Shown piece by piece: positions 16,803 to 24,846 of a stretch of DNA of 45,826 nucleotides. Source of the DNA: Hyphomonadaceae bacterium (GTDB lineage Bacteria; Pseudomonadota; Alphaproteobacteria; Caulobacterales; Aquidulcibacteraceae); contig JACMMP010000239.1 in NCBI GenBank assembly GCA_014378995.1, positions 1 through 45,826 of the forward strand, in the 5' to 3' direction. The translations under genes and the position numbers were made by a program. Under the pieces are notes generated by a model that saw only the letters and a list, made by a program, of their open reading frames with translations, had not been told where the DNA came from and did not search any database. Within the stretch, counting starts at the first letter, position 1; every line of letters starts with the position of its first letter.

Positions 16803-17188
16803 CAGATCACGACCCAAAAGATGCGATGGCCCGTAGCCGCGACAACCACATCTCCCTCAAGCGTCAATCGCAAGAAGGTACAGCGCGGATAAAAGATGAA
16901 GCCCCAGTCTCTGTACTCCAGCACCCACACGCTCTCGTTGCCGCAATAAGCTGGCGGCGCAAAGTCCGGCTCCCCAGGCTCGCTCGTGCTGCCAAGACCG
17001 ACTTTCTCCTGAGCAAGCCGGCGCGCATCCGAGCGACTGGCGCCGACCTGGAACCCCGGCTCCCTCGGCACAAACTCGCCAAGCGGTGAAGCAGCTAACC
17101 CAACCCCATGCCAAGCGAGGAAAAGACACAACGCCGCTAACAGACCCCGCAAGATCGCCTTATCCGTCAGCGACAGCAGCATCGGCAT
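16802..17188 (-). CDS. Small exported protein of unknown function inside the riboflavin operon
   Basis: The 128-residue product has an N-terminal membrane segment or signal at about residues 10-32 (G-L-L-A-A-L-C-L-F-L-A-W). A periplasmic part of about 95 residues follows, holding two cysteines (Y-C-G-N and P-R-C-T) that could form a disulfide. The C terminus is strand-rich (V-L-E-Y-R-D-W-G-F-I-F-Y, L-R-L-T-L-E-G-D-V-V-V). I do not recognise it. The start at 17188 has AAAGGT upstream; the stop overlaps the ribE start by one base and the ribD stop is ten bases upstream. It is therefore embedded in the riboflavin operon, but nothing in the sequence links it to flavin chemistry. Confidence 0.75.
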   Translation of the reverse strand: MPMLLSLTDKAILRGLLAALCLFLAWHGVGLAASPLGEFVPREPGFQVGASRSDARRLAQEKVGLGSTSEPGEPDFAPPAYCGNESVWVLEYRDWGFIFYPRCTFLRLTLEGDVVVAATGHRIFWVVI

Positions 17189-17198
17189 CCAACACCTT

Positions 17199-17861
17199 TC
17201 AGGCCCGCTCGTAGCTCTCCCACAGATCGGGGCCAAGTTCACGCAATGCAACTCGCCGCCAAGCCGGCGCTTCGGCGAGACGGGCGAGTTCGAGCGCCGC
17301 TACGGAAGGCCGCCCGTCCCCGCCCATGAGCATCGGGGCGCGGAACCATTCGAGGCGATCAACAGCGTCCGCGCCGAGCAGCGACGCGGCCAGGACGCCG
17401 CCGCCTTCCACGAGAACGCGCTCGACGCCTTCTTCAGCGAGCAAATCCAACGCGGCCTCTGCATCGATGCCGACAGGCCCGCGAGAAACCGCGCCAGTCT
17501 GGGCCCCGGCGGCTTCAAGAGCGGCGCGTGCGGCGGGGTTTCCGTCCAGGGCGCCGATGATCAACACCGGCCCGCGATCCAAGCTGGCGAACAAGCGCCC
17601 GCGCGGCGGCAAGCTGAACTCCGTGTCGAGAACCACCCGAAGCGGCTGGCGGCCGGGCGGCGGATCGGTGCGCGCAAGCAGTTCCGGATCGTCAGCGCGC
17701 GCCGTGCCGGCGCCGATCATCACCGCTTGCGCGGCGGCGCGCAGTCGCTGCACTTCAGCGCGCGATTCCTGGCCGGTTATCCAGCGGCTTTCGCCGGACG
17801 CCGTTGCGATGCGTCCATCGAGCGAGGTTGCGAGCTTCAGTGTGACGTGTGGACGGGACAT
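17199..17861 (-). CDS. RibD C-terminal reductase domain protein, deaminase domain absent
   Basis: The 220-residue product corresponds to the reductase half of RibD (NADPH-dependent 5-amino-6-(5-phosphoribosylamino)uracil reductase, dihydrofolate-reductase fold). It shows V-T-L-K-L-A-T-S-L-D-G-R-I-A, S-R-W-I-T-G, A-V-M-I-G-A-G-T, R-V-V-L-D and V-E-G-G-G-V-L. The N-terminal zinc deaminase domain (H-A-E and P-C-x-x-x-x-x-x-x-x-C) is missing both from the protein and from the DNA upstream, which belongs to nrdR. The protein starts at the normal domain boundary, so this looks like a clean split rather than decay. The position between nrdR and ribE is where full-length ribD is commonly found. Confidence 0.88.
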   Translation of the reverse strand: MSRPHVTLKLATSLDGRIATASGESRWITGQESRAEVQRLRAAAQAVMIGAGTARADDPELLARTDPPPGRQPLRVVLDTEFSLPPRGRLFASLDRGPVLIIGALDGNPAARAALEAAGAQTGAVSRGPVGIDAEAALDLLAEEGVERVLVEGGGVLAASLLGADAVDRLEWFRAPMLMGGDGRPSVAALELARLAEAPAWRRVALRELGPDLWESYERA

Positions 17862-17870
17862 CTTTGGAGC

Positions 17871-17889
17871 GCGGACCTTCAGGGTCCGC
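17871..17889. repeat. Palindrome GCGGACC-TTCAG-GGTCCGC in the ribD reductase leader
   Basis: A perfect seven-base stem with a five-base loop lies ten bases upstream of the reductase start, and could be a leader hairpin or a dispersed palindromic element. The core GCGGAC/GTCCGC also occurs at 9049-9064. Copy number elsewhere is unknown. Confidence 0.5.
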
Positions 17890-17946
17890 CTTCATGCGCG
17901 TTCGTCGGTCGGTTTTCTAGTGCGCGTCTGAAGACCCGCGGTCCGG

Positions 17947-18414
17947 CTATTCCTTAGCGCGCTTTGACTTTCCCGCTTCTTCGATGAAATCGGCAAAATC
18001 GCTGGCTTCGCGGAAGTCGCGATAGACCGAGGCGTAGCGAACGTACGCCACCGGGTCGAGGTGGTTGAGCGCCTCCATCACCATCTCGCCGATGGTTTCG
18101 GACGGCACTTCGTTTTCGCCCTGGCTTTCGAGCTTGCGGACGATGCCGGAGATCATCTGCTCAATCTGATCCTGCTCGATCGGCCGCTTGCGAAGCGCGA
18201 TGGAGAGCGAACGCGCCAGCTTGTCGCGGTCGAACGGTACGCGCCGGCCGGAGCGCTTCAGCACGACCAGGTCACGCAGCTGCACGCGCTCGAACGTGGT
18301 GAAGCGCGAGCCGCATTTATCGCACTGACGGCGGCGGCGAATGGCGGCGCCGTCCTCAGTCGGACGGCTGTCCTTCACCTGGCTATCTTCGTTCTGACAA
18401 AACGGGCAACGCAT
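17947..18414 (-). CDS. nrdR: Ribonucleotide reductase repressor NrdR
   Basis: NrdR represses ribonucleotide reductase genes in response to nucleotides bound by its ATP-cone. The 155-residue product has the N-terminal zinc ribbon (C3-P-F-C6 and C31-D-K-C34) and then an ATP-cone beginning [13 protein letters not shown]. The C-terminal [13 protein letters not shown] signature is also present. It follows glyA on the same strand, an arrangement typical of alphaproteobacteria. Length matches the family. Confidence 0.96.
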   Translation of the reverse strand: MRCPFCQNEDSQVKDSRPTEDGAAIRRRRQCDKCGSRFTTFERVQLRDLVVLKRSGRRVPFDRDKLARSLSIALRKRPIEQDQIEQMISGIVRKLESQGENEVPSETIGEMVMEALNHLDPVAYVRYASVYRDFREASDFADFIEEAGKSKRAKE

Positions 18415-18436
18415 TCGGGCTCGCTATCGCTCGCAG

Positions 18437-18503
18437 GGAGTAGGGAATGGGGATTAGGTAAGCGAGTCGCGTCCCAATCCCTAATCCCAAGCCCCTAATC
18501 CCA
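18437..18503. repeat. Imperfect inverted and direct repeats between glyA and nrdR
   Basis: The spacer contains GGGGATTAGG at 18449-18458 and two downstream copies of the complementary CCCTAATCCC word (about 18479-18488 and 18493-18502). The words can pair as a stem of eight or more bases. The simple-sequence look suggests a mobile or amplified intergenic repeat; it could also act as a weak terminator or RNA stability element after glyA. Confidence 0.5.
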
Positions 18504-19799
18504 TCAGTAGATCGGAAAGCGCCCGGTTAGTTGCTCGACTTTCGCGGCGACCGCCGCCTCCGTGGCGGAATTGTCGCCGTTCGACTTCGACAGCCCATCC
18601 AGCACTTCGCAGATGAGATCGGCGATCTGGCGGAATTCAGCAGGGCCGAAGCCGCGCGTGGTGCAGGCCGGAGATCCCAGTCGCACACCCGACGTGATCA
18701 TCGGTTTTTCCGGATCGAACGGTATGCCGTTCTTGTTGCAGGTGATAAGCGCACGCTCGAGACTATGCTCGCCGGCTTTGCCGGTGACGCGCTTCGGACG
18801 CAGGTCCACCAGCATCAAATGGCTATCGGTGCCGCCGGACACGACCGCGAGCCCGTTTTCGATCAGCCGCGCTGCGAGGGCGCGCGCGTTTTCAAGCGTG
18901 CGTTGCGCGTAGAGCTTAAATTCAGGCTGCAACGCCTCGCCGAACGAGACCGCTTTCGCCGCGATCACATGCATGAGCGGCCCGCCCTGCAGGCCAGGAA
19001 ACACGGCCGAGTTGATTTTCTTGCCGAGGTCTTCGTCGTTCGAGAGGATCATGCCGCCGCGCGGACCGCGCAGCGTCTTGTGTGTCGTGGTGGTGACGAC
19101 ATGCGCGTGCGGCAATGGCGAAGGATAAACGCCGCCGGCGATGAGGCCCGCATAGTGCGCCATGTCCACCATCAAGATCGCGCCGACTTCATCGGCGATC
19201 TGACGAAAGCGCGCGAAATCGATCTGCCGTGAATACGCTGAGGCGCCGGCGAGGATAAGTTTCGGGCGCTCGCGGCGGGCGATTTCGGCCACTTGATCAT
19301 AGTCGATCAGATGATTGTCTTCGCGCACCCCGTAAGCGACGGGCTGAAACCACTTGCCGGAAATGTTCACCGGCGAGCCGTGCGTCAGGTGTCCGCCGCA
19401 AGCGAGGTCCATGCCCAAGAACTTGTCGCCCGGGTTCAGCAGCGCAAAAAACACCGCCTGGTTCGCGTTGGCGCCGGAATGGGGCTGCACGTTGGCGAAC
19501 TTGCAATCGAACAGGCGCTTGGCGCGCTCGATCGCCAGACGCTCGACCTCATCGACAAACTCGCAGCCCCCATAATAGCGCCGGCCGGGGTATCCCTCGG
19601 CGTACTTGTTGGTGAGCACCGAGCCTTGCGCCTCTAGCACTGCGCGCGAGACGATGTTCTCCGAAGCGATCAGCTCAAGCTGGCGCTGCTGGCGGTTGAG
19701 TTCGGCGCTGGCCGAACTGAAAATATCTGGATCGGCGCGTTCGAGTGAAGCTTCGAAAAAGCGATCGCGTTCGGCGGCGCGCCCGGCAGCCTGAGTCAT
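18504..19799 (-). CDS. glyA: Serine hydroxymethyltransferase
   Basis: GlyA interconverts serine and glycine, loading one carbon onto tetrahydrofolate, with pyridoxal phosphate. The 431-residue product shows [34 protein letters not shown] and the cofactor lysine K241 in [13 protein letters not shown]. Start ATG 19799 has GAGG seven bases upstream; a longer frame begins at 19841 but would cross the promoter proposed here. It is the first gene of the glyA-nrdR-rib-nusB-thiL block. Confidence 0.96.
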   Translation of the reverse strand: MTQAAGRAAERDRFFEASLERADPDIFSSASAELNRQQRQLELIASENIVSRAVLEAQGSVLTNKYAEGYPGRRYYGGCEFVDEVERLAIERAKRLFDCKFANVQPHSGANANQAVFFALLNPGDKFLGMDLACGGHLTHGSPVNISGKWFQPVAYGVREDNHLIDYDQVAEIARRERPKLILAGASAYSRQIDFARFRQIADEVGAILMVDMAHYAGLIAGGVYPSPLPHAHVVTTTTHKTLRGPRGGMILSNDEDLGKKINSAVFPGLQGGPLMHVIAAKAVSFGEALQPEFKLYAQRTLENARALAARLIENGLAVVSGGTDSHLMLVDLRPKRVTGKAGEHSLERALITCNKNGIPFDPEKPMITSGVRLGSPACTTRGFGPAEFRQIADLICEVLDGLSKSNGDNSATEAAVAAKVEQLTGRFPIY

Positions 19800-19811
19800 G
19801 TAGAACCTCGT

Positions 19812-19824
19812 CCACAACTTGTGG
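19812..19824. promoter_or_regulatory. Palindrome CCACAA-C-TTGTGG in the glyA leader
   Basis: A perfect six-base inverted repeat with one central base lies 12 bases before the glyA start, downstream of the proposed -10 and just ahead of the ribosome binding site. It may be a repressor site or a leader hairpin. No known operator was recognised. Confidence 0.35.
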
Positions 19825-19840
19825 TGTTGGAATCTCCCCA

Positions 19841-19869
19841 AACATAGTTCGCCGCTCCCGCGTAAGCAA
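19841..19869 (-). promoter_or_regulatory. Candidate sigma-70-type promoter for glyA
   Basis: On the minus strand, TTGCTT (19864-19869) and TATGTT (19841-19846) are separated by 17 bases and point towards glyA, giving a leader of about 35 bases. Confidence 0.45.
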
Positions 19870-19948
19870 AGCCGGGCGTTTCGGTTCGCCGAATTGGCGT
19901 ATCAACTGTAGAAAACCAAGCTCACGCACGCTAGGCCGTGAGTAATAC

Positions 19949-19978
19949 TTGCAGATGCTATGACATCGCGCCTATACG
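19949..19978 (+). promoter_or_regulatory. Candidate promoter for the mucR-like gene
   Basis: TTGCAG (19949-19954) and TATACG (19973-19978) are separated by 18 bases. Transcription would begin near 19985, after the first in-frame ATG at 19960, which supports the downstream start at 20020. Confidence 0.4.
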
Positions 19979-20019
19979 AACCAGAATGCGTTGTATTCGT
20001 TACGCAAAAGGCGCGGTTC

Positions 20020-20451
20020 ATGCGAGATGAAGACGAAGTCGCGCCGAGCGAAGACGCCGAAGCCTTGCGGATGACCACCGACATTGTCGCGGCCTTTGTG
20101 GCCAACAATAAAGTGTCATCTGAAGAACTGGGCGATCTGATCCGCACCGTGCACCGCACTTTGTCTGGGCTGACAGGCGCCGACGCCAATCGGCCGACGG
20201 AGCGCCCCAAGCCCGCGACGCCGATCAACAAATCTGTGCAGAGCGACTACATCATCTGCCTGGAAGACGGCAAAAAACTGAAGATGCTGAAGCGTTACTT
20301 GCGCTCGACTTACAAGATGTCACCCGACGAGTACCGCAAACGCTGGGGACTGCCGCCGGACTATCCGATGGTCGCGCCGTCCTACGCCGCGCGCCGTTCT
20401 GAATTCGCCAAGAAGATCGGCCTCGGCAAAGGCGTCCGGCGCAAAGACTGA
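20020..20451 (+). CDS. MucR/Ros-family transcriptional regulator with degraded zinc finger
   Basis: The 143-residue product has the MucR core: Y-I-I-C-L-E-D-G-K-K-L-K-M-L-K-R then M-S-P-D-E-Y-R-K-R-W-G-L-P-P-D-Y-P-M-V-A-P-S-Y-A, ending in K-K-I-G-L-G-K-G. MucR proteins bind AT-rich DNA and control surface polysaccharides, motility and cell cycle genes in alphaproteobacteria. In Ros the zinc ligands are Cys-x2-Cys and two His; here only the first Cys remains, the second is Asp and the His positions are Tyr and Thr/Tyr. Homologues with partial or no zinc site are known. Start 20020 is preferred over ATG 19960 because it gives normal length and lies after the proposed promoter. It converges on the DUF6898-like gene with a four-base gap. 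Confidence 0.88.
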   Translation: MRDEDEVAPSEDAEALRMTTDIVAAFVANNKVSSEELGDLIRTVHRTLSGLTGADANRPTERPKPATPINKSVQSDYIICLEDGKKLKMLKRYLRSTYKMSPDEYRKRWGLPPDYPMVAPSYAARRSEFAKKIGLGKGVRRKD

Positions 20452-20455
20452 GCGG

Positions 20456-20686
20456 TCAAACCAACTTGCCGGGTCGCGGCGGCGGCGGCGATGTGTTCTC
20501 GCTCTCGGCCTTCAATGCCCGTTCGAGCTTGCGCAGCGCCAAGGCGCGAACATCTGCCAAGGCCGCACTTGCGGGCGCCTGCACAACAACTTCGACGCCT
20601 GTAGCTGTGTCGATGGCGGCGACACGCTGAGCGTCGCCAATACGCGTGACCTCGAAGATGACTTCGCGGCCGGCCTCCCCGCTCAC
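20456..20686 (-). CDS. Small conserved protein (DUF6898-like)
   Basis: The 76-residue product begins [16 protein letters not shown] and continues with [16 protein letters not shown]. This resembles a short alphaproteobacterial family of unknown function that I recall as DUF6898. It forms a small beta-rich domain followed by a helix rich in Ala, Leu and Arg, and a proline-rich tail. Its GTG start overlaps the hemA stop by four bases (GTGA), so it is probably translated with hemA; an alternative ATG at 20716 would overlap hemA by more. A role in haem synthesis is not shown by the sequence. Confidence 0.75.
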   Translation of the reverse strand: MSGEAGREVIFEVTRIGDAQRVAAIDTATGVEVVVQAPASAALADVRALALRKLERALKAESENTSPPPPRPGKLV

Positions 20687-21906
20687 GCCGGCACGTGCAC
20701 GGGGCACATCGCCCACACGGCTTTCATCGACTCAAGGAGACGATCCATCAGTTCGTCGTCGTGGAACGGGCTCGGCGTGAGGCGCAGCCGCTCAGTGCCG
20801 CGCGGCACCGTCGGGTAGTTGATGGGCTGCACGTAGATTCCGTAATCATTCAGCAGAATGTCCGAAATCTTCTTGCAGCGCGCCGCGTCACCCACCAGCA
20901 CCGGCACGATATGCGTAGTGGATTCCGACATCACCGGGATGCCGGCTTCGCGCAGCAGCTCCTTGAGGCGCTCGGAGCGCTCCTGCAAGCGATCCCGCAA
21001 GTGCGGGCATTCACGCACGATCCGCACGCTCTCAAGCGCGGCCGCGGCGATCGAGGGCGCCAGTGAGGTGGTGAAAATGAAGCCCGAGGCGGTGGAGCGG
21101 ATGGCATCGATTGCAGACGCCGGCCCGGTTACGTAACCGCCCATCGTGCCGAACGCTTTCGCCAACGTGCCTTCAATGAAATCGACGCGGTGCATCACAC
21201 CGTCACGCTCGGCGACGCCGCCGCCGGTCGGGCCGTAGAGGCCGACGCCGTGCACCTCGTCGAGATACGTCATCGCACCATAAGCCTGGGCGATGTCGCA
21301 GATCGCTTCGATCGGCGCGGTGTCGCCGTCCATCGAATAGACGCTCTCGAACGCGATCAGCTTGGGCGCATTGGCCGGCGCCTCGTTGATCAGCGCTTCA
21401 AGGTGCTGGATATCGTTGTGCCGGAAGATGCGGCGCTCGCATTTGGCGCGGCAAATGCCCTCGATCATCGAGGCGTGATTTTGCTCGTCGGAAAATATCC
21501 AGAGGTCGGGAAACAGTTTGGCCAGAGTCGATAACGTTGCATCGTTCGAAACGTAGCCCGACGTGAACAGCAACGCGCCTTCTTTGCCGTGCAGCTTAGC
21601 GAGTTCAAGTTCGAGATCGACGTGGTAGCTCGTGGTGCCGGAGATGTTGCGCGTGCCGCCAGCGCCGGCGCCCACCTTGTCCAGGGCGGCGTGGGCGGCG
21701 TCGAGCACTTCGGGACTCTGTCCCTGCCCCAGATAGTCGTTCGAGCACCACACCACGATGTCGCGGTAGGCGCCGTCTTCCAGGCGCAGGCGTGCGTGCG
21801 GGAAACGGCCGCGCTCGCGCATGATGTCGGCGAACACACGGTAGCGCCCCTCGTCGCGGATGCTGGCGACGGCGCTCTCGAAGACTTTTTTGTCCTCTTC
21901 TCTCAC
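20683..21906 (-). CDS. hemA: 5-aminolevulinate synthase (C4 pathway)
   Basis: The enzyme condenses glycine and succinyl-CoA to 5-aminolevulinate, the route typical of alphaproteobacteria. The 407-residue protein shows W-C-S-N-D-Y-L-G near residue 53, [23 protein letters not shown] and the cofactor lysine K250 in G-T-L-A-K-A-F-G. The likely start is GTG 21906. It is divergent from hemB, the next enzyme in the pathway, with about 120 bases between them. Confidence 0.96.
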   Translation of the reverse strand: MREEDKKVFESAVASIRDEGRYRVFADIMRERGRFPHARLRLEDGAYRDIVVWCSNDYLGQGQSPEVLDAAHAALDKVGAGAGGTRNISGTTSYHVDLELELAKLHGKEGALLFTSGYVSNDATLSTLAKLFPDLWIFSDEQNHASMIEGICRAKCERRIFRHNDIQHLEALINEAPANAPKLIAFESVYSMDGDTAPIEAICDIAQAYGAMTYLDEVHGVGLYGPTGGGVAERDGVMHRVDFIEGTLAKAFGTMGGYVTGPASAIDAIRSTASGFIFTTSLAPSIAAAALESVRIVRECPHLRDRLQERSERLKELLREAGIPVMSESTTHIVPVLVGDAARCKKISDILLNDYGIYVQPINYPTVPRGTERLRLTPSPFHDDELMDRLLESMKAVWAMCPVHVPA

Positions 21907-21947
21907 TGGTGTTTGGCCTTTCGCCGCAAGCTCCTGCGGACGCGCGT

Positions 21948-21977
21948 GTTATAGGATAGAAACTGCCGACAAGGTAA
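21948..21977 (-). promoter_or_regulatory. Candidate promoter for hemA
   Basis: On the minus strand TTACCT (21972-21977) and TATAAC (21948-21953) are spaced by 18 bases and face hemA, leaving a leader of about 35 bases. Confidence 0.4.
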
Positions 21978-22025
21978 CTGGGGCGCTAAAGCGCATGTAG
22001 GTGCGCGGAGTTGCGAACGACTCGC

Positions 22026-23018
22026 ATGAAATACACTGCAAGCTATCCGGCGGCCCGGCCGCGCCGTCTGCGCCAAAGCGATTGGGTGCGCCGGCTCACG
22101 CGCGAACACCGGCTCTGCCGGGACGATCTGATCTGGTCGATCATTATTCATGACGGCGCAGACGATGAAGTGCCGGTCGCGGCCATGCCGGGCGTGGCGC
22201 GCCTTTCGGTGCGCGCCGCCGCCGCCGCGGCCAAGCGAGCGTCGAAACTCGGAATCCCGGCGATCGCGATCTTCCCTTACATCGACGGCGCGAAGAAGGA
22301 CTCCAGTGGGCGCGAGGCGCTCAATCCGGAGGGCCTTGTCTGCACCGCCGTGCGCGCGATGAAGGACGCGGCGCCGGAGGTGGGGCTGATGGTGGACGTG
22401 GCGCTCGATCCCTTCACCGATCATGGCCATGACGGCCTCCTGCATGAGGGGCGCATCCTCAACGATGAAACCGTGAAGGTGCTGACTGAGCAGGCCTTGA
22501 TCCAAGTCAGGGCCGGCGCCGACATCGTCGCGCCCTCCGACATGATGGATGGGCGCGTCGGCGCGATCCGCAGCGCGCTCGACGCCGAGGGCCATCAGGA
22601 CGCGATGATCATGTCCTACGCGGCGAAGTACGCGTCGGCGTTTTATGGCCCCTACCGCGAAGCGATCGGCTCAGCCAAGGCGCTCACGGGCGACAAGCGC
22701 ACCTATCAAATGGACTTCGGCAACACAGACGAAGCGATGCGCGAGGTGGCGTTGGATGTCTCTGAAGGCGCCGACATGCTGCTGGTGAAACCGGGCATCG
22801 CTTATCTCGATATCGTCTCGCGCGTGAAGGCTGAGTTCGGGCTTCCGACTTATGCGTTTCAGGTGTCGGGGGAATACGCGATGATCAAAGCCGCCGTCGC
22901 TAACGGCTGGGTGGAAGAAGACCGCATCGTGCTGGAGACGCTGACGGCGTTCAAACGAGCGGGGGCGGACGGCGTCGTCACCTATTTTGCGGCGAAAGCC
23001 GCTGAGCTGTTGGGCTAA
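22026..23018 (+). CDS. hemB: Delta-aminolevulinic acid dehydratase (porphobilinogen synthase)
   Basis: HemB joins two aminolevulinate molecules to porphobilinogen. The 330-residue product carries both active-site lysines, K201 in Y-A-A-K-Y-A-S and K255 in L-L-V-K-P-G. The metal-site segment reads D-V-A-L-D-P-F-T-D-H-G-H-D-G; the three cysteines of zinc enzymes are replaced, which marks the magnesium-type class common in alphaproteobacteria. ATG 22026 gives a family-like N terminus; a TTG at 22011 is in frame but less likely. The stop is seven bases from the convergent pseudo-receiver gene. Confidence 0.96.
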   Translation: MKYTASYPAARPRRLRQSDWVRRLTREHRLCRDDLIWSIIIHDGADDEVPVAAMPGVARLSVRAAAAAAKRASKLGIPAIAIFPYIDGAKKDSSGREALNPEGLVCTAVRAMKDAAPEVGLMVDVALDPFTDHGHDGLLHEGRILNDETVKVLTEQALIQVRAGADIVAPSDMMDGRVGAIRSALDAEGHQDAMIMSYAAKYASAFYGPYREAIGSAKALTGDKRTYQMDFGNTDEAMREVALDVSEGADMLLVKPGIAYLDIVSRVKAEFGLPTYAFQVSGEYAMIKAAVANGWVEEDRIVLETLTAFKRAGADGVVTYFAAKAAELLG

Positions 23019-23025
23019 GCGCTGC

Positions 23026-23877
23026 TTATGCGGCGCGTTGAATCGCCGCCTTGGCGACGGCGTGGCGTACGCCCTCGGCCACCGCTTCACGCGCTTGGGC
23101 GCTCTCAGCCGAAGCGGCCGACAATCTCGTCACGCCCGCCACGCACGCCTCGAACGCCGCCTTCGCTGCGGCGGGGGGCTGCATTCGCGCGGCGGTGAGC
23201 TGCAGCGCGAAGGCTGCGCAGGTGCGCATGAGCGGGCCGTCACCGGCATTGACAGCGTAACCCTGCACGGCGCGCAGAGCGGTCTCGCAATCGCGCTTTT
23301 TGTTGGGATCAGTTAAAAACTGGGCGGTCGCAGCGCCGAGCGTCCGCACAGACAGCTGCAACATATCGACGTGGCCCTTCGCCTCGGCAGCCGAGCTGTC
23401 GGCGCAGCGACGCTTTTTCGGCGCGCCCGCAGTCACGATGCCAGCCCGCCGGCACGGCCCGACATAGCCTTCAGCATCGATGAATGGACGCGGGCTGCCA
23501 AGCACCTTGTTGATGGTCGCCAGCAGCACCTTGGTGGAGATCGGTTTGCCGATGAGCGCATTTGCGCCGGCGTGACGGCATTCTTCCGCCATCGCGCGCG
23601 AGAACGCGCCGGAGGTGATGAAAACCGCGGCATGACGGTCGGCGAGACCGTGATTGCGGCGCAAAGCGCGGGTCCAGAGCGCACCGTCAGAGCCGGGAAG
23701 CTCGAACGAGGCGACGATGATATTGGCTTTGTAGATTTTCAAAGCATCCATCGCCTCGTCGGCGTTGGTGAACACGCGCACCTTGTCGACGCCGGCGTTG
23801 CGCAGCAAATCCAACATGATCTGCCCTTCGAACTTATTGGGTTCGATGAGGCAGACGGTCCAGTTCTTCATGCTCAT
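23026..23877 (-). CDS. Pseudo-receiver-domain protein with C-terminal helical region
   Basis: The first 120 residues of this 283-residue protein fit a CheY-like receiver: V-C-L-I-E-P-N at strand 1, N-I-I-V-A-S-F-E-L-P-G-S-D-G at strand 3, F-I-T-S-G at strand 4 and A-L-I-G-K-P-I at strand 5. The phosphorylated Asp (four residues before the conserved Pro) is Ser57, and the acidic pair at strand 1 is Glu12-Pro13, while Thr/Ser88-89 and Lys111 are kept. It is therefore unlikely to be phosphorylated. The C-terminal 130 residues are helical and alanine-rich and match no domain I know. A ribosome binding site GGAG lies before ATG 23877; ATG 23871 is an alternative. A role in protein-protein signalling is inferred. 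Confidence 0.8.
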   Translation of the reverse strand: MSMKNWTVCLIEPNKFEGQIMLDLLRNAGVDKVRVFTNADEAMDALKIYKANIIVASFELPGSDGALWTRALRRNHGLADRHAAVFITSGAFSRAMAEECRHAGANALIGKPISTKVLLATINKVLGSPRPFIDAEGYVGPCRRAGIVTAGAPKKRRCADSSAAEAKGHVDMLQLSVRTLGAATAQFLTDPNKKRDCETALRAVQGYAVNAGDGPLMRTCAAFALQLTAARMQPPAAAKAAFEACVAGVTRLSAASAESAQAREAVAEGVRHAVAKAAIQRAA

Positions 23878-23979
23878 GCCGCGCTCCGGCGCCCAACGAA
23901 GACGCCAAAGCTAACGCATGCCGCTTAAAAGAGGCTGAAAGCGCATGCAAGACAACGTGCGCTTCATGGTGAACGCACG

Positions 23980-24846
23980 CTAACGCTGCGGCCGCTCCAG
24001 GCGCGCGATCAGGCTGGACGTGTCCCACCTCTTGCCGCCCATCGCCTGCACGTCGGCGTAATACTCGTTCACGAGCTCTGTGAGCTCGAGCTTGGCGCCG
24101 TTGCGCTGCGCTTCATCGAGGACGAGGCCGAGATCCTTGCGCATCCAATCGACGGCGAAGCCGAAGTCGAAGCGGCCTTCAACCATCGACTTGCTGCGGT
24201 TTTCCATCTGCCAACTCTGCGCTGCGCCTTTAGAGATGGCGGCGATCACCTTGTCGACGTCGAGATCGGCGCGCTTGGCGAAGTGGAGCCCTTCCGCGAG
24301 CCCCTGAAGCACGCCCGCGATGCAGATCTGGTTTACCATCTTGGCGAGCTGGCCCGAGCCGGCCGGCCCAACCAGAGTCATGTTGGCGGCGTACGCGGCC
24401 ATGATTGGCTGAGCCTCAGCGAAATCACTGGGCGCGCCGCCAGCCATCACCGTGAGCTTACCGGACTCGGCCCCGGCTTGGCCGCCGGAGACTGGCGCGT
24501 CTAGAAAGCCGAAGCCCCGCTCCTCCGCCTTGCCTGCGAGTTCGCGCGCGATCTCGGCCGAGGCGGTGGTGTGATCGACGAAAATGGCGCCCTTGCGCAT
24601 CGTCGAGGCGGCGGCGTCGAACACTTCGCGCAGATCGCGGTCGTTGCCGACGCATGAGAAGACAATGTCGGCGCCTAGCGCGGCGTTTTCGATGGAGCTG
24701 TAGGTGCGGCCCTTGTGCTTCTGCGCCCAGTCGCGCGCCTTATCTTCGCTGCGGTTATAAACGGCGACGTCGTGGCCGGCGCTGGACAAATGCCCAGCCA
24801 TCGGCGCGCCCATCACGCCAAGCCCAATGAACGCGGTCTTCGCCAT
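23980..24846 (-). CDS. NAD(P)-dependent beta-hydroxyacid dehydrogenase (3-hydroxyisobutyrate dehydrogenase family)
   Basis: The 288-residue product has an N-terminal Rossmann motif, F-I-G-L-G-V-M-G-A-P-M-A, and the family signatures F-L-D-A-P-V-S-G-G, G-S-G-Q-L-A-K-M-V-N-Q with the catalytic Lys, and D-F-G-F-A-V-D-W-M-R-K-D-L. Members oxidise 3-hydroxyisobutyrate, tartronate semialdehyde, succinic semialdehyde (as reductase) or related compounds; the substrate cannot be read from sequence. The ATG at 24846 overlaps the flavin reductase stop by one base, so the two are coupled; GTG 24849 is possible. Confidence 0.9.
   Translation of the reverse strand: MAKTAFIGLGVMGAPMAGHLSSAGHDVAVYNRSEDKARDWAQKHKGRTYSSIENAALGADIVFSCVGNDRDLREVFDAAASTMRKGAIFVDHTTASAEIARELAGKAEERGFGFLDAPVSGGQAGAESGKLTVMAGGAPSDFAEAQPIMAAYAANMTLVGPAGSGQLAKMVNQICIAGVLQGLAEGLHFAKRADLDVDKVIAAISKGAAQSWQMENRSKSMVEGRFDFGFAVDWMRKDLGLVLDEAQRNGAKLELTELVNEYYADVQAMGGKRWDTSSLIARLERPQR

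Noticed and set aside
19960-20019. Upstream ATG start for the MucR-like gene
   Set aside because: It falls between the -35 and -10 of the best promoter candidate and gives an extension not typical of the family.
21903-22595. 230-codon minus-strand frame between hemA and hemB
   Set aside because: Most of it is antisense to hemB; it covers the hemA promoter region and has no family features.
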